A DNA stretch of 64,000 bases from Bradyrhizobium sp. SRL28 (GTDB lineage Bacteria; Pseudomonadota; Alphaproteobacteria; Rhizobiales; Xanthobacteraceae), in contig NZ_JAHEAG010000015.1 in NCBI RefSeq assembly GCF_018596315.1, positions 1 through 64,000 of the forward strand. The letters are read 5' to 3'. The translations under genes were made by a program, and so were the position numbers. Each line of letters opens with the position of its first letter. The stretch's first letter is position 1. Positions 61,188 to 64,000 of the stretch are shown piece by piece. The notes below the pieces were generated by a model that was given only the letters and a program-made list of their open reading frames with translations, was not told the DNA's origin and made no database searches.

Positions 61188-61610
61188 TCAGCCGACGATT
61201 TCGTTGCCCGAAAAGAACTGAGCGATTTCGATCGCGGCGGTCTCCGGTGCGTCCGAACCGTGCACCGAGTTCTCGCCAATCGACTTCGCGTGGACCTTGC
61301 GGATCGTGCCGTCCGCCGCCTTCGACGGATCGGTGGCGCCCATCACGTCGCGATACTTCAATACGCCGCCCTCGCCTTCCAGCACCTGCACCACGACCGG
61401 GCCCGAGGTCATGAAGTCGACCAGTTCGCCGAAGAACGGACGCGCCTTGTGAACGGCGTAGAAGGTTTCCGCCTGTTCGCGGGTCATGCGAATGCGCTTC
61501 TGGGCCACGATACGGAGCCCGGCCTTCTCGATCAGCGCGTTGACGGCGCCAGTCAGATTGCGCTCGGTCGCGTCCGGTTTGATGATCGAGAAAGTGCGTT
61601 CAATCGCCAT
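61188..61610 (-). CDS. ndk: Nucleoside diphosphate kinase
   Basis: A 140-residue enzyme that balances NTP pools. Family landmarks: FSIIKPDATERNLTGAVNALIEKAGLRIVAQKRI and the active-site His117 in NSVHGSDAPETAAIE. The length and motifs match Ndk. The transcript starts from a promoter about 35 bases upstream. Confidence 0.97.
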   Translation of the reverse strand: MAIERTFSIIKPDATERNLTGAVNALIEKAGLRIVAQKRIRMTREQAETFYAVHKARPFFGELVDFMTSGPVVVQVLEGEGGVLKYRDVMGATDPSKAADGTIRKVHAKSIGENSVHGSDAPETAAIEIAQFFSGNEIVG

Positions 61611-61933
61611 TGCTTACGTCCTTGCAAAACGCTGGTTGGAGAGTTGCGGGGCTTATATCGGCGCCACCTCACGACGGCAAGCGCCCGTGTGACGCGCCTG
61701 CCACCCCTTTTGGGTGTGTTTTCGTGCCGCGCACGCACCGCGGAGGCGAAGATTACAGCAATTTCACGGAGGTGAACCCTGTCTGAAGCCGCCGTGCCGT
61801 CTTCATTCAGCTTCGCGGCCGTAGACTTGCGGACGATCGAACGCAGGGCACGCGCATCCGCCGGCCCTAAGGCGTCACGGGACCCGATCTCACTGGTGGC
61901 GCCAACTGGCGCCGAAACTTTGAGGAGACGATC
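61611..61933. other. Intergenic stretch between divergent ndk and His-rich gene
   Basis: About 320 bases without a gene. It holds the ndk promoter and, near 61921-61931, the ribosome-binding site GAGGAG of the His-rich gene. No other feature is convincing. Confidence 0.5.
61652..61680 (-). promoter_or_regulatory. Probable ndk promoter
   Basis: On the minus strand, a -35 TTGCCG (61680-61675) and a -10 TATAAG (61657-61652) are 17 bases apart, about 40 bases before the ndk ATG. Confidence 0.6.
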
Positions 61934-62188
61934 ATGTTACGCAAACTCTCGCTCGTTACAGTGGCCGCGGCTTCGCTGGGTGCTGCCGCGCTGGCGCCGA
62001 CGTCGGCCTCGGCCGGCGGTTGGCATCATGGCGGTTGGCATCGTCATCATCATCATGGCTGGGGCGGCCCCCGCGTCTTCATCGGCGGCCCGGCCTATTA
62101 CGCCGGTGGATATGGCAGTTGCTACGCGCGGCGCCTGGTTCCGACCCCCTGGGGTCCGCGCTGGCGGCTGGTGAACCGCTGCTACTGA
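61934..62188 (+). CDS. Small His-rich exported protein
   Basis: An 84-residue protein with a signal peptide (cut near SASAGG). The mature N-terminus is a His/Gly/Trp-rich block (WHHGGWHRHHHHGWGG), suited to metal binding. The C-terminus ends RRLVPTPWGPRWRLVNRCY. Proteins of this kind are frequent in Bradyrhizobium and are sometimes called sulfur-globule-like. Strong GAGGAG before the ATG; a strong terminator follows. Confidence 0.85.
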   Translation: MLRKLSLVTVAAASLGAAALAPTSASAGGWHHGGWHRHHHHGWGGPRVFIGGPAYYAGGYGSCYARRLVPTPWGPRWRLVNRCY

Positions 62189-62215
62189 GCTGATTCGAGC
62201 TTCCCCCTGACTGAC

Positions 62216-62244
62216 GCCCCGGCCGCCGCGCCGGGGCTTTTTTT
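62216..62244 (+). terminator. Strong intrinsic terminator
   Basis: An 8-bp GC stem (GCCCCGGC at 62216-62223, GCCGGGGC at 62230-62237) with a 6-base loop is followed by seven T. It ends the His-rich gene's transcript. Confidence 0.9.
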
Positions 62245-62304
62245 GTGCCGTGGAACCTGATGGCGAACCCGATTCGACTACTTTGACGTGAATGCATACG
62301 CCTC

Positions 62305-62421
62305 ATGCACGGAAACCAATTTCGTCGTTGTGACTTGACCCAACGAATAACACTCAAGCCTTGCGAGCACTGCGAGGTGGAACTCGTCGAGACCGCCCAT
62401 GAATGCTCGAATCAACAATGA
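62305..62421 (+). CDS. Tiny Cys-rich peptide (38 aa), uncertain
   Basis: An ATG-started frame, MHGNQFRRCDLTQRITLKPC, followed by EHCEVELVETAHECSNQQ and TGA. Four cysteines with a CEHC motif could hold zinc. It has no clear ribosome-binding site, and it overlaps the next small frame by 23 bases, so at most one may be used. Low confidence. Confidence 0.28.
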   Translation: MHGNQFRRCDLTQRITLKPCEHCEVELVETAHECSNQQ

Positions 62422-62572
62422 CCTCGAACAGATCGATCACAAAACGTGCGTGTCGATCTGCGACGCTATCGGCGAGCGGCTGCAGCAAAACCTGCGCCCC
62501 GAGACCGAACTTTCACCGCGTTTGCGCCAGCTCGTCGATGAGCTGAGCCGCCGCGATAACGAGCTGCGTTGA
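62399..62572 (+). CDS. Small hypothetical protein (57 aa)
   Basis: A 57-residue frame: MNARINNDLEQIDHKTC, then VSICDAIGERLQQNLRPE, SPRLRQLVDELSRRDNEL. Amphipathic helices and two cysteines. I recall Bradyrhizobium small proteins with a CDAIGERLQQ-like core. No strong ribosome-binding site. Function unknown. Confidence 0.6.
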   Translation: MNARINNDLEQIDHKTCVSICDAIGERLQQNLRPETELSPRLRQLVDELSRRDNELR

Positions 62573-62680
62573 GGGCCGCGGGATGTCGGCTGATAGACGT
62601 TGCCGATATGCTGATAGATTTTACCAATAATGAGTTGCGTTTGGGGTTGCGTTTGCCGGGCGCTCCGGTGACAACGCCGC

Positions 62681-64000
62681 ATGCTCTCAATAACGGATAT
62701 TTCGGTCCGCATCGCCGGGCGGCTTTTGATCGACGACAGCACCGTGCAGATCGTGCCCGGCGCGCGCGTCGGCTTCGTCGGCCGCAACGGCGTCGGTAAA
62801 TCGACGCTGTTTCACGCGATCCGCGGCGACCTGCCGACCGAATCCGGCAGCATCACGCTACCGCCGCGCTGGCGCATCGGCAGCCTGGCGCAGGAGGCGC
62901 CGGACGGCCCGGAGAGTCTGATTAATGTCGTGCTGAAGGCTGATCTGGAGCGCCACGCGCTGCTCCATGAAGCCGAAACCGCTGACGATCCGCACCGGAT
63001 CGCCGAGATCCAGACCCGGCTGGTCGACATCGATGCGCACTCGGCGCCGGCCCGCGCGGCGGCGATCCTGAGCGGCCTCGGATTTTCTACCGCCGACCAG
63101 GCGCGGCCGTGCTCGGAATTCTCCGGCGGCTGGCGCATGCGGGTGGCGCTGGCGGCGACGCTGTTCTCGGCGCCCGATCTATTGCTGCTGGACGAGCCGA
63201 CCAACTATCTCGACCTCGAAGGCACGCTGTGGCTGGAAGACCATCTGGCCAACTATCCGCGCACCGTCATCGTGATCAGCCACGACCGCGACCTGCTCGA
63301 CACCTCGGTCGACCAGATCCTGCACCTCGATCGCGGCAAGCTGACGCTCTACAAAGGAACGTATTCCTCGTTCGAGGAACAGCGCGCCACCCGCGAAATG
63401 CTGGACGCCAAGCACGCCAAGCGCCAGGCCGACGAGCGCAAGCGGCTGCAGGCCTTCGTCGATCGCTTCAAGGCCAAGGCTTCCAAGGCCCGTCAGGCGC
63501 AATCCCGCGTGAAAATGCTGGAGCGGATGAAGCCGGTCACTGCGCTGGTGACCCAGGATGTGCGTGAAATCACCTTCCCCACCCCGGAGAAAATGCTGTC
63601 GCCGCCGATCATCGCCGTCGATGACGTCTCGGTCGGCTACGATCCGAAAAAGCCGGTGCTCAATCGCGTCACGCTGCGCATCGACACCGAAGACCGCATC
63701 GCCCTGCTCGGCTCCAACGGCAACGGCAAGTCGACGCTGGTCAAGCTGTTGGCCAACAAGCTGCAGCCTTTCTCCGGCCGGATCACACGGGCGGAAAAAC
63801 TCTCGGTCGGCTATTTCGCGCAGCATCAGGTCGACGAGCTCAACCTCGACGGCTCGCCCTACGATCACGTCCGCAGGCTGATGCCCGATGCGCCGGAAAC
63901 CAAGGTGCGCGGCCGCACTGGCGCGATCGGGTTTTCCGGAAAAGCCGGCGATACCCTGGTCAAGAGCCTGTCGGGCGGCGAGAAAGCGCGGCTGTTGCTC
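62681..64000 (+). CDS. ABC-F family ATPase (partial, runs past the window end)
   Basis: At least 440 residues of a soluble two-domain ATPase acting on the ribosome (Uup/EttA-like). First domain: Walker A GRNGVGKST, signature FSGGWRMRVALAATL, Walker B LLLLDEPTNYLDLEG. A charged ARM-like linker (about 225-290, KHAKRQADERKRLQAF) precedes the second domain: Walker A GSNGNGKST and signature LSGGEKARLL at the edge. The second Walker B is beyond the window. The start ATG at 62681 lies at the family N-terminus LSITDISVRI. Confidence 0.95.
   Translation, partial: MLSITDISVRIAGRLLIDDSTVQIVPGARVGFVGRNGVGKSTLFHAIRGDLPTESGSITLPPRWRIGSLAQEAPDGPESLINVVLKADLERHALLHEAETADDPHRIAEIQTRLVDIDAHSAPARAAAILSGLGFSTADQARPCSEFSGGWRMRVALAATLFSAPDLLLLDEPTNYLDLEGTLWLEDHLANYPRTVIVISHDRDLLDTSVDQILHLDRGKLTLYKGTYSSFEEQRATREMLDAKHAKRQADERKRLQAFVDRFKAKASKARQAQSRVKMLERMKPVTALVTQDVREITFPTPEKMLSPPIIAVDDVSVGYDPKKPVLNRVTLRIDTEDRIALLGSNGNGKSTLVKLLANKLQPFSGRITRAEKLSVGYFAQHQVDELNLDGSPYDHVRRLMPDAPETKVRGRTGAIGFSGKAGDTLVKSLSGGEKARLLL

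Overview
The window looks like a chromosomal segment of a Bradyrhizobium-type alphaproteobacterium (Nitrobacteraceae). The reasons are the high GC content, the many Bradyrhizobium-style small hypothetical proteins, the CusAB/Csp, TRAP and Bug-type genes, the block rnd, purN-purM, CDP-alcohol transferase, hda-like, ppk, ppx, and several dispersed palindromic repeats familiar from that group. The genus is inferred from memory of gene families, not from a search. I see no rRNA, tRNA, CRISPR array, insertion sequence or phage.

Layout. 1-7.4 kb: a repeat, an M20 deacylase, a divergent FMN-barrel/MocR pair, and several small secreted proteins with a serine hydrolase. 7.4-12.3 kb: creA, a two-domain L,D-transpeptidase, a Tat-exported glutathione peroxidase, a polysaccharide deacetylase and a RibD/DHFR-like reductase. 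12.4-16.1 kb: a TRAP transporter operon (dctP, dctQ, dctM) and a DoxX protein. 16.4-24.4 kb: maeB, an anchored hypothetical protein, aspS and selO. 24.4-26.3 kb: a palindromic repeat followed by two toxin-antitoxin modules (higBA and Phd/PemK-like) with visible operators. 26.4-37 kb: the housekeeping block rnd, a beta-barrel protein, a GST-like protein, purN/purM, a CDP-alcohol transferase, an Hda-like protein, ppk and ppx.

37-44.6 kb: an FAD monooxygenase and a copper region. The CusA/CusB pump, a FixH/YtkA-like protein and a Met/Cys-rich secreted protein lie on one strand; a cytosolic four-helix copper-storage protein lies divergently. 44.6-47.4 kb: a methyltransferase, an ArsR-AHSA1 pair, a small membrane protein and two DUF1801 proteins. 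47.5-53.8 kb: a compact operon (HMG-CoA-lyase-like, class III CoA-transferase, Bug-type binding protein, fused aconitase/LeuDC-like enzyme) with a divergent LysR regulator. I read it as a pathway that takes up and cleaves a branched di- or tricarboxylate. 53.8-57.8 kb: ArsR-AHSA1-GFA and an orphan molybdopterin oxidoreductase subunit with Gln at the usual catalytic Glu. 58-64 kb: a Crp/Fnr regulator, small hypotheticals, a frameshifted small gene, TerC, ndk, a His-rich exported protein and an ABC-F ATPase cut by the window end.

The most useful second looks are the fused hydratase operon, the paired copper storage/efflux region, the tandem toxin-antitoxin island, three copies of one interspersed repeat (one supplying the end of a coding sequence and one a likely terminator), a relict of the aspS 3' end, and a candidate Pho box before ppk.
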